Below, piece by piece: positions 47,278-59,094 of a stretch of 64,000 nucleotides of DNA. The notes under the pieces were generated by a model that worked only from the letters and a program-made list of their open reading frames with translations, was not told the origin of the DNA and did no database searches. Position numbers and translations under genes: made by a program. Origin of the DNA: Argopecten irradians (lineage: Eukaryota; Mollusca; Bivalvia; Pectinida; Pectinidae). The stretch spans positions 6,324,383 through 6,388,382 of the forward strand of contig NC_091139.1 of the NCBI RefSeq assembly GCF_041381155.1, given 5' to 3'. Position 1 is the first letter of the stretch. The number at the start of each line of letters is the position of its first letter.

Positions 47278-48862
47278 TCTGTTGTGTAAGATATTTTAAC
47301 AAGATATAGAAGACGTTAAAATGTTAGTGTACTTGTCACATCTGAACGGCAACATGGATTGATTTGTGTTCATTTTTCATGTTGATGTCTTCAGTTTGAT
47401 TGCCTTGATTGGTTGTTTTGGAGGCACTAGGAACAACCGTCTTGTCGATGAGTTGTGTACAAGAAGCCGTATGCTCCACATATGTCGTAAGGTTTTATGT
47501 TTTATGAAAATTGTTTTTTATGCTCTAATGTTGAAGACAGCATATTAAAATATTTAAGGGATATCAGACAATTTTTAAAAATGATATTTCAATGATTTTG
47601 TACATTGGTTAGACATAAATGAATTAAGAATTTACACAGGGGAAGACTCGCATATAATACGTAGGGATTCAAGCACAAGAAAAGAGGTCACATGTGAGTT
47701 TAACTCCATTGTCCGTTTGTGCTTCATAACTTTGGACATTGTGGAGAGTTTGTGATTTGAATATCTGACCCAGAACGTTTGGGATACAAGCTATCTACAG
47801 AGATTGGTCATCATGAAGCGATTCTGTCACATGACCTGGCTAAATTGGTTCCACATCTGCAACACAGACAGAACTTGAATGGGAATAAATAGCCTGAATG
47901 TGACTATGAGGAGTTGACTAGTCCAGTGTGTTGTTGCTATAGAGATGTGATCTTAAAAAAACAGATCTGGAGAATCAGATCTTATATTTAAACAGAAAAA
48001 TACGAACTCCAAATTAATTTTGGTAAGGTCCTTGTACTGTAATTACATAAGTCATGCAATGTTCTTGCATTCACTCTTTCTATTGTATGAAGACGTGAAG
48101 ACTTTGTTACTAAATGCTGTTAATAGTTTTGTCCTTGTCAGTGACTGACCTGCACTTATTGGTAAATTCTTTTCCTGTAATAGTTTATGCTTGATGCCGT
48201 TTTGGATTATTTCAACACACCAATGGAAATACTGGTTGATTAACAATTACCGGACATCCTAAATTCAGTGTTGTACACTATACTTAAAGTGATATTACTG
48301 TCCAGTCGATGATGAAACACAAAGTTCTGATACTATGTTACTTATCATTGTCTGATCAATATGTGTAGTGGACTGGAACTTCTAAAAAAAAACCTGATCA
48401 ACAATTGAAGGCATGAAATATAAACATGTAAAGATCATCAATCCAGTCTTATAATACACTTGTAAATTGATAGTATATCTAGTTTCAGGTTGATGCCTCT
48501 ATGATACAATTATCAACCATTAGATTTGTTATTTCCCACTTGCGACCAAAGTTGGTGTGTTTGGAGAAGTTGAGGTCTGTTTAACGTGCATAGTTAGTCT
48601 CTAGGTATTCCATACACTGTACCCATATAGCTATGAATGACCTTTGGAGTTCCATTTGCTCCCCACTTTAACAACCTAGTGAGTCCTACATGAATCCTGG
48701 TTGTCCATTGGACAATAAAAGTAGCATTTATAAACCAATGAAACATTTTCGGATGAATTGGTAGTATTAAAGATGAGGTTTATCAAAATTCCCCTTAGAA
48801 TAATTGTTCTTAGTTTTATTTTAGTATTTGATTTTTGTTCTGATAGCATTGAAAACAAATTC

Positions 48863-48899
<37 letters not shown>

Positions 48900-48945
48900 G
48901 GTCGGTAAAAATAATATTAAGTTATGTTTTTGTGAAACAAATATC
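47278..48945. other. no gene recognised downstream of PPM1G
   Basis: AT-rich, without a supported exon. It may include a longer PPM1G 3' UTR. A homopolymer A run lies at about 48869-48895, directly before the TTAA MITE. Confidence 0.4.
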
Positions 48946-49325
48946 TTAAAGTGAATTGTCGGGCAAAGAAAACCAGTCTTAATGTGTTCGTTGGCCTTCC
49001 AAAAATCCTTTCATATCAAAACGATGGTCAAGTTCTGCTTACGTTTCCAGTTTTGACCATTGGAAAGCCCCATGTAGATTTAGTACAATTCTAAAAATAA
49101 CTCTTTGAAAGCTAAGCTACGTGGAAATGCCAACACGGACATAGCCAGCCGGGAGGACATATTAGGATTTCTATAATATAAATTAACTTTTTCACATGCA
49201 GAACAATTTTGATAGGATTTTTTTTTTTTTTTTTTTTTTTTTCCATTTCATAAGAAATTATACTGGCTGTATTTAACACCACTTTTACCGATTTTAACCT
49301 TCCATAGACTGAGTATTCACTTTAA
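48946..49325. mobile_element. TTAA-flanked MITE, inverted copy
   Basis: TTAA borders on both sides, with ends AGTGAATTGTCGGGCAAAG and GACTGAGTATTCACT; the interior is the reverse of 27452-27786. A long T run interrupts it near 49220-49242. No coding capacity. Confidence 0.75.
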
Positions 49326-49380
49326 AGTTATAATCCATCAGCATTGGTATTTAGAGCCAGTATGAAGTTATTTATACCAC

Positions 49381-49536
49381 TATTCCGTCTTTGCATATTA
49401 CAGAGTTAGCTCCCTTGCGGGTAGGTATCGATTGTTACATCATTATTTTGTAAGTGCAATTTACGTCGTTTTCTCCGAAACGTATGACGTTACACTCGCA
49501 AGTGCAGATAACTCTGTAATATGCAAATTCGGAATA
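49381..49536. mobile_element. intact foldback MITE, GCATATTACAGAG family
   Basis: Starts TATTCCGTCTTTGCATATTA and ends TAATATGCAAATTCGGAATA, long inverted arms including CAGAGTTAGCTCCCTTGCGG against CTCGCAAGTGCAGATAACTC. About 156 bp. Relatives: 14492-14664, 44060-44150 (half) and 4545-4705. Confidence 0.8.
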
Positions 49537-49686
49537 ACATATTTGGGTGTCCAGAGTAAGTTACTTTAGTCCTTATTGGTTGTTCACATCCAATGTGATC
49601 AGAGTTTTAATTTCCAGCTTTCTTATGCTATAAAGGCTTCTTGTTGCTTTGATAACTGTTTTCATTTTACGACACCTTTGTAAAAT

Positions 49687-49915
49687 GTGTGGCCGTGGTG
49701 GCGGAGTGGTTTAGATGTCTTGATGCATGACCACAAGCCCTCCACCTCTTTGTCCGAGTTTGAATCCCAAGTGGGGCAGTTGCCAGGTAATGACTGCTGG
49801 TCGATGGTTTTTCTCCAGGTACTCTGGCTTTCCTCCACCAATAAACCTGACATGTCATTACATGATCCTGGCTGTAAATAGGACGTTAAACTTACAAAAC
49901 CCAAATGCTTGTTAA
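49687..49915 (+). mobile_element. tRNA-derived SINE, best copy
   Basis: Head GTGGCCGTGGTGGCGGAGTG with B-box-like GAGTTTGAATCCC, body GGTTTTTCTCCAGGTACTCT, tail ATGATCCTGGCTGTAAATAG then GACGTTAAAC and a short A-rich end. It is the reference for the other copies in the window. Confidence 0.8.
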
Positions 49916-51504
49916 TTGTTTACATTATCATGTATAAGGTTTTTGCCAAGAGACAAACATTGCTCAGACCTTCAATATTACGCTGAACTATAAATATTTT
50001 AATGCGATTAATGAGTAATCGTGAAAATAAATCACATAAAACGTGTTCCAAATACAGGAAAATTAGAACCAAATATGTCTTGATCACGAAATTGTGAAAA
50101 AAATTGCTATCCATGAAAACGTAAAATTAAAGGCAGCGAAAATAAGTTAGTAAGGAGTTCATTTCAGACTGTTTAGAATATTCTGCTATACATGTATTGT
50201 TAAAAGTGCTGTTTATAATTTCTGTATATATTGGTACACATAGCAAGCAGAACCTGCAAAGTCTGAGGTATTATGAAAATCCGTCATAAGTTCATGTACA
50301 TTAAAATTTTATTAACAGTTTGATAATTATATGATTAGAGTAAGGATTCATTGTGAAATTTATAATATTAGAAGTTACTTTTGTCATGGTAACTTCCTTT
50401 TTTTGGGGGGGGGTGATTATAGGTACCTGTAGAATAACTTGTTGCTTATGAATTCAAAGCTTTTGTCTTATCAGCATTTCTAAATGTTTCTCTGCTTTGT
50501 TAATTTATTCGTGTTTTTCATATGAATTATGAGCACTGTTTTAATTTTGTTCATTACTGAACTGTTTTATAACTGTTGCAACCATTCTGGACAAATTATT
50601 ATCAGTTAACAGTATTGAAGTGGTTTAAAACCATCATGTTATAATATAATGTTACTTGACAACACTTATATAGTGTTTTGTAATTGATTGTCAGTAAGTT
50701 CTGAAGTAGGTCTAATAAAATTGATTTGGAGTCTCAAAATATTGTTATACTTCTTGTTTTTAGCTAAGTATTCTAACTTATAACCACTTGCTCTCCACCT
50801 GGGTTCTGAAATTGAATCCCAAATGTGGCCATTGCCAGGGCCCAGTTTCATCATCGTTCTTTAACTTTAAGAAACCCCTTAAGAGAAAAAATCTTCTGTA
50901 ATGCTTTCACATCTTTAATTTTATGTTGGACTGTGCTATCTTAAGAACTAGAAGAGTCCATATGTGTCTTTGGGGTACAACTTGCTACTCCTGGAATATA
51001 CTATCCAATCTTAGTAACATTTGCGCTTTTGGTGTTGACTTTATTAAGAACCCACAATGAGAGTTTTGCTGTATGCTACACTTATCAGCTCTTCTGCTTC
51101 TGAGAGAGCTCTTCCATATCAACATGTACCATTAGCTGGAATCACTGGGAGCCAACTGAATGAAAATAGATGTTTGAAAAAATATTAAAAAATCGGGATA
51201 TTTACTATAAAACAGAGAAAAAAAAATCACATGACTGTCATATATACTCATCAGTCCATCCACCAAATACAAAAAAAATGTACGACAACATCTATTTTCA
51301 TTAACTTGGCCTCGTGTCTTACTACCTCTTAGAGTTATGACCTTTTGTTCAAATTACCTCTAAAATTTCAAGTGAGTTTCCTGCCTAGATACTAGTAACT
51401 TAGGAATCCAATGAGGTGTTGATACATAGTACAGGAGATATTTGATGGTCATTTAATTTTTGTCACTGTGTCAAACAGATAATTGTCAAAAATAGACAGT
51501 ACTA
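49916..51504. other. no gene recognised
   Basis: AT-rich intergenic DNA. A fragment at about 50770-50850 (TTGCTCTCCACCTGGGTTCT, GAAATTGAATCCC) looks like a decayed SINE head. A G run lies near 50405. No supported exon. Confidence 0.4.
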
Positions 51505-52717
51505 GTATTATCTTAACAACGGTCCAAAGGACCGAGGTGAGCTTATGGGATACCGCAGCGTCCGGCGTCCGTCGTCCGTCAACAATCGACTTCTTCTCCA
51601 TAACCGCTGGTCGGATTTCAACAAAATTTGACTGGTAGCATCCTTATGGGCTACTAACTGAAAATTGTACAAATGATGGGGCTGACCCCCGGGGGCCTGA
51701 GGGGCGGGGTCAAAAGGGGCCAATTTGGCTATTTCCATATAAACGACTTCTTCTCTGAAACTAAGCATGGTATAGCACCCATAATGCAATGGTAGCATCC
51801 TTATAGGGTGGGGATTCAAAATTGTGCAAATGATAGGGCTGACCCCCCGGGGGCCTGAGGGGCGGGGTCAAAAGGGGTCAATTTGGCTATTTCCATATAA
51901 ACGACTTCTTCTCTGAAACTAAGCATGGTATAGCACCCATAATACAATGGTAGCATCCTTATAGTGTGGGGATTCAAAATTGTGCAAATGATAGGGCTGA
52001 CCCCCCGGGGGCCTGAGGGGCGGGGTCAAAAGGGGTCAATTTGGCTATTTCCATATAAATGACTTCTTCTCTGCAACTAAGCATGGTATAGCACCCATAA
52101 TGCAATGGTAGCATCCTTATAGGGTGGGGATTCCAAATTGTGCAAATGATAGGGCTGACCCCCCGGGGGCCTGAGGGGCGGGGTCAAAAGGGGTCAATTT
52201 CCATATAAATGACTTTTTCTCTGCAACTTAACATGGGATTACGCTTATAATGTAATGGTTACATCCTTATAGGGTTTGGATTCAAAATTTTGCAAATGAT
52301 GGGGCTGACCCTTCCGGGGGCCTGAAGGGTTGGGTCAAAAAGGGTTATTTTAGCTATTTCCATATAAACGACTTCTTCTCTGCAACTAAGAAAGGAAGAG
52401 CACTTATAATGCAATGGTAGCATCCTTATAGGGTTGGGATTGAAATTGTACAAATGATAGGGCTGACCCCCGGGGCCTTAGGCGGCAATAGATGCGAGGT
52501 CAAAAAGGTCAATTAGGCTACTACTTTCATATAAATTACTTTGTTTCTGAACCTATGTATTGGATAGCATATTTGTATGGTATCAATAGCATCATTGTAT
52601 GGTTGTGATTCAAATTAAACTTTGGGGGTCAATTTTGCTTATTTTTCTGATTGTCAGAGTCTTGTGATAATTACTAACAAAAAATCAGGTGAGCGATACA
52701 GGCCCTCTGGGCCTCTT
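51505..52717. mobile_element. Helentron-like element with tandem core of about 165 bp
   Basis: Left end GTATTATCTTAACAACGG then a GGTCCAAAGGACC palindrome; a short GTCC-type microsatellite (CGGCGTCCGTCGTCCGTC); then about six core units (GACTTCTTCTCTGAAACTAA to CCCCCCGGGGGCCTGAGGGG), decaying rightward; right end CAGGTGAGCGATACAGGCCC with TCTGGGCCTCTT. The plan is the same as pearl and other HINE elements. The 18-bp left-end word recurs directly at 52718. No protein coding. Confidence 0.7.
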
Positions 52718-53225
52718 GTATTATCTTAACAACGGCCCAATGGGCCTGAATCGCTCTACTGCTATCCGGTACCTTAGAATCATGGTGCATACAATATGAA
52801 TGACCCAGGTAATATCAGGTGTCTAGACCTCTTGGTTCTTAATAATTTAAAGATTTTAGACTATTTAACACATGTGACCTTGAATGAATGTCAATGTCAT
52901 TGATTTGAACAAACTTAGCACTTCATCCTGGCATGCCATAGGCCGAATATGAGGTCTCTAGGCCTTTTGTTATTAAAGAGTCATTTTAAGATTTTCGCCT
53001 ATTTGACCCCTGTGACCTTAAAAGGTCAAGGTCATTCACTTGAACAAACTTGTAGCTCTTCATTCCAGCATGCCGCAGGCCCAATAATAGGTCTCTTGGT
53101 TATGAAGAAGTCGTTATAATATATTTCAGTCTATTTGCCCCTGTAACCTTGAATGAAGGTCAAGGTCATTCATTTAAACAAACTTTGTAGGCCTTCATCC
53201 CAGCATACCGAAGGCCCAATATCTT
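52718..53225. mobile_element. second Helentron-like element, 125-bp tandem core
   Basis: Starts with the same GTATTATCTTAACAACGG and a GGCCCAATGGGCC palindrome, then three diverged units of about 125 bp (GTGACCTTGAATGAATGTCA, TCATTYRTTTGAACAAACTT, CCCAGCATRCCGNAGGCCCA type). It abuts the previous element head to tail. The right end was not resolved. Confidence 0.6.
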
Positions 53226-53434
53226 CCGATTCATTTGTCTTCTTACTTCAATAGTGCATTTCCTTCCGTTCCATCTGTTCAAACAAAATCATAAATATTT
53301 TCAAAAAATCCCCTTATAACCTTTTTGTTAGTCAAAATCCGATTTTTATTTTGAACACACTGTTTAGTCACGTGCTAGTATAAGATGTCTTTGCACAGCA
53401 TTGGTCAGCCAAATGTAGAATGTTGCGAAAATAA

Positions 53435-53533
53435 CAATCTAATTAAAATTTGATGTTCATTATCTACTTCGTACACTCCGTGTTCGTACGGAGTGTCAGC
53501 GTAGATAATGAACATCGAATTTTAGTTAGATTG
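53435..53533. mobile_element. 99-bp hairpin MITE with 9-bp target duplication
   Basis: Flanked directly by CGAAAATAA (53426-53434 and 53534-53542). Almost the whole element is a stem: CAATCTAATTAAAATTTGAT to ACACTCCGT, mirrored by ACGGAGTGT to TTTTAGTTAGATTG. The termini match those of 20435-20722. No coding capacity. Confidence 0.85.
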
Positions 53534-54041
53534 CGAAAATAATTGGTAAACTTACAGTTAAATTGTAACGTACTTCCATGCATCTGCATAACTATATAAT
53601 TACTGATGTTAGATGTTAATCAACTTTTACTAATATTTGTCGATTCAGAGGCCTGGGAATTCGTTACAGTTCGTATTCTACATACAAATTTTACCGACTC
53701 CTAAAACAACTCAAAATGGTCTATGGGTCCAAAAAGATATACTGTACCTATTTCTCAGACCCCTGGAGTTGAATCTGGTTTTAAAAGGTGTTGTTTAATT
53801 TCACTAGCACTCGCTCCCTTGGCCAAACATTGTAAAGACCTCACTGATGAATGACATGTTTTCTCTATCAAAAACAGGAGCAGACGAATTTGTAGTTTTC
53901 TTCAGATACAAAAGACGAATTTGTAGTATTGATTAAGATTAAAATTCAGTTAATGATGAGATTTTAACATAGACTTTTTTCAAACAAACCATGTTTTGAT
54001 AACTTCTCTATTTCATAGATAAAATATGACAAAAATATTTC

Positions 54042-54122
54042 TGGCAGCGGTGGGATTCGAACCCACGCCTCAATGAGACTGGTGCCTAAAACCAGCGCCT
54101 TAGACCGCTCGGCCACGCTACC
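54042..54122 (-). tRNA. tRNA-Leu (anticodon UAG)
   Basis: 81 nt on the minus strand, without encoded CCA. Acceptor stem GGTAGCG pairs with CGCTGCC, discriminator A. The anticodon loop TTTAGGC between CTGGT-type arms gives UAG. A long variable arm is present, as in class II leucine tRNAs, and the T arm GTGGGTTCGAATCCCAC is intact (B box). A run of five T follows (54031-54035 on the plus strand as A), a Pol III terminator. Nearly identical to animal tRNA-Leu(UAG), so probably functional. Confidence 0.95.
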
Positions 54123-54584
54123 TCTGCATCATTATTGAAGATTATATAACAGGAGATTTATTAATATCCTATATATAGAACTTCGACTGATTATTAGTTA
54201 TTGATGTATAAACTACATACACTAATAACGTCCCATGTGTATGATGTGTTCACCATGTACAGTATGTGTATACATGTATTATGGTAACTGTATAATACTT
54301 TGCCATATTAATGTATTTTGACGGATGTCAATGTTGATGTCAGTAAAGATTGGTTTGTTAAAGTACAGCGTAAAATGTAAATCGTAGTATTTCAAGGAGC
54401 AAAGTGCAGATAAACTTATAATATAAATGCAAACACGTGACATAGTTTATTCGTGCTCGTCAGATTGAACGCCCGTTAACATCTTCAGAACGCTACTCGT
54501 CCTAAACAGCTAAACGGATTTTAACCAGAACTGACCAGAAAACACCAATGGGTGAATGTTGACTCTGACTCCCTAGATCAGGAT

Positions 54585-54676
54585 GCTAGTTAGTCCGCTA
54601 AACCTGCCTATATTATTAGCCTAATATATCAGTCTTTTTTTTTTTTTTTTAAGTCGTAGGCAGGTTAAGCGGACTA
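54585..54676. repeat. hairpin element of about 90 bp
   Basis: CTAGTTAGTCCGCTAAACCT and AGGCAGGTTAAGCGGACTAG are inverted arms around an AT-rich, T-run centre. Likely a small foldback repeat. Confidence 0.7.
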
Positions 54677-54843
54677 GATTGTAGTGTCTAATGGGGAAAT
54701 TTGAGGAAAATTGATTTTGAATAACACATTCCCTCTCGTTTGGATCGAGGGGGGTTGATTCTACTGGATTTTTGGCAAGAATATTCCTGATTACACATAT
54801 TTCGCATAAAAGGTGACTATAACCATTCTCCATGGCAACCGGT

Positions 54844-55027
54844 TAGTGCCATGTCAAAACATCGCTATGTCGACCTACGCTTTCTCGACTTAGGTCGACA
54901 ACGAGATCGCGACAACTCGATGGTGACGGGACGACAATGCCACGACGACATGGCGATATTACTCGTGATATTGCTCTGTCCCCGTCGAGATATTTCGCGG
55001 AAATATCGATATTACGATATGGCACTA
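54844..55027. mobile_element. CpG-rich foldback MITE
   Basis: The ends TTAGTGCCATGTCAAAACAT and CGATATTACGATATGGCACT are inverted. The interior is unusually dense in CG and CGA/TCG words (TCGACTTAGGTCGACAACGA) compared with the AT-rich surroundings. Open frames on both strands are a composition effect. About 184 bp. Confidence 0.65.
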
Positions 55028-57899
55028 ATCGCCAACCATACTCCTCCGCCCTGTATAGTTCCGGGAGAGGGCTAATAACCTGTGGCTAATAACGGGATGC
55101 AGAGAGTCGCTAATGTCACGATACATATATGGCAGCGAAGGGAAATATCGTATAAAAAAGAAACGTGTTTTACTATCATTTCCTATTACCACTATAGGCA
55201 ATATATAGCCTATCTATGTTTGTGCTATTTTTACCTATATTGATTGTACATCTATTCAATTTTAGGGTGCAATGTTTTATGAAATCGATGTTGGCTCATC
55301 CGAACGAAATTGACGCATGGTCGTGAGTTATCTTGGATTGTACACCGCCCTTTTGATCAAGCAGAAAAGTTCACCATTTTTGGAATCAATTTGCATTTAC
55401 AGCAAACATAGTGGACTAGAAAAGGTTGCTCACGGCTTCAGGTGGGAGCCTTGTCTGGTTCCAGTGGCGTTCTGCCAATCCGAACGGTTTAAATAATGCC
55501 ATGTCTCCTGTTGGACAGGGGTAAAAGAGTATTATACGCCCGGCCTGGTGATCATAAAGGGAATTCATGTGTTTAAAATGTCGTGAAACAGCTTTTTGTT
55601 ATCTTTTCTAACTTGAAAGTGAAACGCCTCGGTATTTTGTTACCTATTTTGGTTATGTACATAAAATAACAAACGAAATCAAACAAAGGACGGTAGATCA
55701 CAGGGTTTTGATGCTACAGACGCCTATGTAATAGAACAAAAGCTATAGAAACAAAAGCCTGTGGTAAGACAATAGCTAGTCCTACAATGTATTCGTTATA
55801 TAGACTGTCAACGGTAACTTATGTAATACATACTGTCTTTATTGGTCGACCGTAAGTCATGCGTTAAATTTGACTCCAATACTGTTCGTTATGTTAATTC
55901 ACCAAACAGAAATTCATCTGAACATCGTCTAACCAAGATCTAACTACAGAACAAATCGATTTTACATGCATATTACGTGTAAGTGTGCGGTGATCATGAA
56001 AGTGCTTTTAGAAACACAGTCGTTGTGTCTTTTTGCGATAGCGGAAACTTTTGTCTACTTCATAAAGTGGGGTCACACTGCAGTGAACTGTCGAAGACAC
56101 CAATACATACGTGCGTTAACAGCCAATCACACTGAGAATTTAAAATGTAAGTTATCAATGCTTTATATGTTTTTTTTATGGACAGACAGTATCTAATTAT
56201 AAGGTTCACAAGATCGATTCATCCAAATTTTATGTAATTATACCACAATTTGAAAAATGTCACAATAAACGATAGAGATTGTAAAAGGAATGGAATGGAC
56301 TCTGGAATGGAAACATATGTACTTCATTGGAGACTGATAGGATCGGTTTATCACATAAAAATGGACAGATCACAATCTACAATAAAATTCGTCCGAAGAG
56401 GCGCCGATCGGCATTAAACCACGTGACTCATTTTCATCGTAGCTTGATATGTCATTTCGGATTACGAACTGATGGACATTGCCAAATAAAGGCGCGTGTC
56501 ACAACTATTTGGATAATGACGAGCACAAGAATGTGGTACGTGTATCATACACAATCACAAATATAACGATTAGTTCCTGTCCACAATGTATGACATTGGA
56601 TCCACAGGCTTTTGATATATATATATATACACGTGTGATACTGTGTCATACTGTGAGGTGTTCATATACATATATCTGTAGAGTCAAAACCCTTATGTAG
56701 GCTAAAAAAGGAAGAGTTTGGTTCATATTTAATATGCATAAGTAGCATACTCTTGTATGATGACCAACCCAATTATGTGCAAAATCAACCATGTTTATGT
56801 GTCCTGAGGGAACAGAAAGGCGTGCTAAATTATTTGGAATTTTGCCTTCCTTTTTGTGTTATATGAATAGAAAGATATGGTTCATATTCAGTCTGCACCA
56901 TTCTTGAGCAATCAGAGTGAAAGGGGACATATTTTACATACGCTATATAGGTCTGGGCTCCTAGGGGCCGGAGAAGCGGGCCCAAAAGGGAATACAGGTT
57001 TCAGTAGGTTTTGATTAACCTGAAGCCTTCTAAAGACATTGCGACAAACCATGTCATGACCACCGGAAGCCAAAAGGGAGAGCTCAATAGCGAAAATACG
57101 ATAAATTCTTTAAAAAAACATAAGGATAAACATCTACAGTTAAAGTACACTTTTCGAGAGAAAAAGCATATCGCTGAAGCTGTAATTGGATTAAAAAAGA
57201 AACGAATTGAGTCCAATTAAGACGAAAATGGCATCACAAGATGTGTAATTTTGATAACTCGGTACAACCATAAGGTTTATTCCAGAGTGCATTTTGAAGC
57301 CTTCCTAGCTATAGAAGAAAAAAAGTTCAATGATGTTGAAGCTGTCAACAGCTAGTTTAAAATTACTGTAGTAATATCTTTACTGTTCCATGATGATTAT
57401 AGAGATCTGACTGGGCAGGTTACAGCAGCTGCTGAAAGTGTCCAATTACATTTGTTAGCTTTACATTTAGTGCCTTTTTACAAGGTGAAGAAATAACTTA
57501 TCTAAGCACCTGAAATTGTAGACCAGTCTCGCTATAAACGAGTGTGCTAGGGGAGGCGTATGCCCGGGTCTACATGGTAAATAACACGTGCAATAAAACG
57601 TGCGTTTGTAGTAACGCACTTAACACACAGGTAAACAATTATAAATATTTATAGTTAATCATTTACAAATATTTATAGTGCATTCCACACAAAACCTTTT
57701 GAAAATGCGTGTAAAGTAAAATAAGGTGTAATTTGCAAAGGAAATCAAGAAAGTAAAGAAGAAAAATAAACCCAATTGTTGTCTTTCTTTATAACGCGAA
57801 GATCATTGATGATTCGATGATGTTGAAAGACCAGTCATTAGGAGAGCAATTTAATTTCATCTTGTATAGGTCTTGTAGGTGGTGCAGCCAATATTTAAC
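55028..57899. other. no gene recognised
   Basis: No exon with both splice sites was supported. A lysine-rich open frame at 57011-57220 (SLKKHKDKHLQLKY) lacks an ATG and has a stop just upstream. TA microsatellite near 56616. Confidence 0.35.
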
Positions 57900-58100
57900 C
57901 TATATCTAGTTGTGCTTGGCTTCATCAGTTACCGTCCAGGTTATAGTAGCCAGGGTCATTCAAGGACGTGTCAGATTAAGATCGTGGAGGAAAGCCGTAG
58001 TACCCGGCGGAGAAACCATCAACCAGCGGTCAGTACTTTAGCAACTATATCCTACATGGAATTCGAACCCGCGCCCCACAGATGTGGAGGGTTTGTGGTT
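57900..58100 (-). mobile_element. tRNA-derived SINE, minus strand
   Basis: Read on the minus strand: GGGTTCGAATTCCATGTAGG (B box), GGTTGATGGTTTCTCCGCCG, GACCCTGGCTACTATAACCT. Same family as 49687-49915, diverged; the head merges with CCACAAACCCTCC at the right. Confidence 0.65.
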
Positions 58101-58599
58101 GTATTTGTACTGTTTTTTTTACATGTGTTTCTTGGATATATTCTACTTGTGTTTCATTGTGATAGCGTGACTCTCAGATGTTCGATACTTGTCAAAATAT
58201 AGCGCAAATATGTATCTGTCAAAATAATCGTAGGCAAAAAGGTTTATTGATAAAAATATTTATGATTTCTTACATAAATCATCTTTTAAATTTAACCGTT
58301 TACATAATTTAACCGTCATTAACAAATAAAGATACAAGTTGTATATTTGTATGTTACTGTGGTGATTTGAAATATTTTAGATGACATGTTCTAAATCATC
58401 ATACACGTGTATCCCTGATGTCCTCGAACTTTCATTTTGATTACCAGGTACACGTGGTTTTATGTCGAAATTCTGCTAGTTTCGTTCCTATTAGCCCAGT
58501 TTAGCCATGACGTAGTACTTGTGTGCACCTTAGCTTTGCGCCTATGAGTTATCGGCACGGGGAACCCCCAACAACCGAGACTACAGTTGTGTGTTGGTT

Positions 58600-59090
58600 A
58601 TGGCGGTGTACTATGATGGTACTCTCGCTAAATATCAGGTGTTTTAACGACAACGATTTAGGAATATGATATTTATTTCTTGAGAGGAAACCTTGTACGG
58701 ATTATGTACCTGGATAATACGTTCGTCGCCACAAACGACAAATTACAGGTACGTATACTTGTACCTGCTTTGTGTTGTTCAGTCACAAATCGATACTGCA
58801 GTGTATTCAAGAGGTATTTTTAGGTTCCGGGATGGCATTTACGACCCATTAATTAACTGTAAACTAATTAAGTATGCACCACAGTTCAGAAAATCTGATT
58901 GTGCAATTTTCTAGTTTACTAGCTCTATGCTGCAACAGGTAAGTTAGTAAATCACTTATTGTCTTTACAGGTAGATCGATACTACATGATTACCTCCCTT
59001 TGCTGGGTTTACCCAGCTAGCTAGGTCTGTGCCAAAAAAGCCAACACAAGAAATTTCCAAATTCCAAAATGGAAGTTACCAGTTATGATC
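58600..59090 (+). CDS. possible first coding exon(s) of an unseen gene
   Basis: Two short ATG frames end at good donors. ATG 58600 gives MAVYYDGTLAKYQ and then CAG with GTGTTT (58639). ATG 59069 gives MEVTSYD plus one base and then GTAAGTGC (59091). Other donor-like sites lie at 58749 (CAG, GTACGT) and 58938 (CAACAG, GTAAGT). These could be alternative 5' exons of a gene running right, but no downstream exon was found before the satellite. Weak. Confidence 0.2.
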
Positions 59091-59094
59091 GTAA

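Noticed and set aside
57011-57220. Lysine-rich open frame with a plausible look
   Set aside because: Starts at TTG, with an in-frame TAG directly upstream and no usable acceptor phase; no family recognised.
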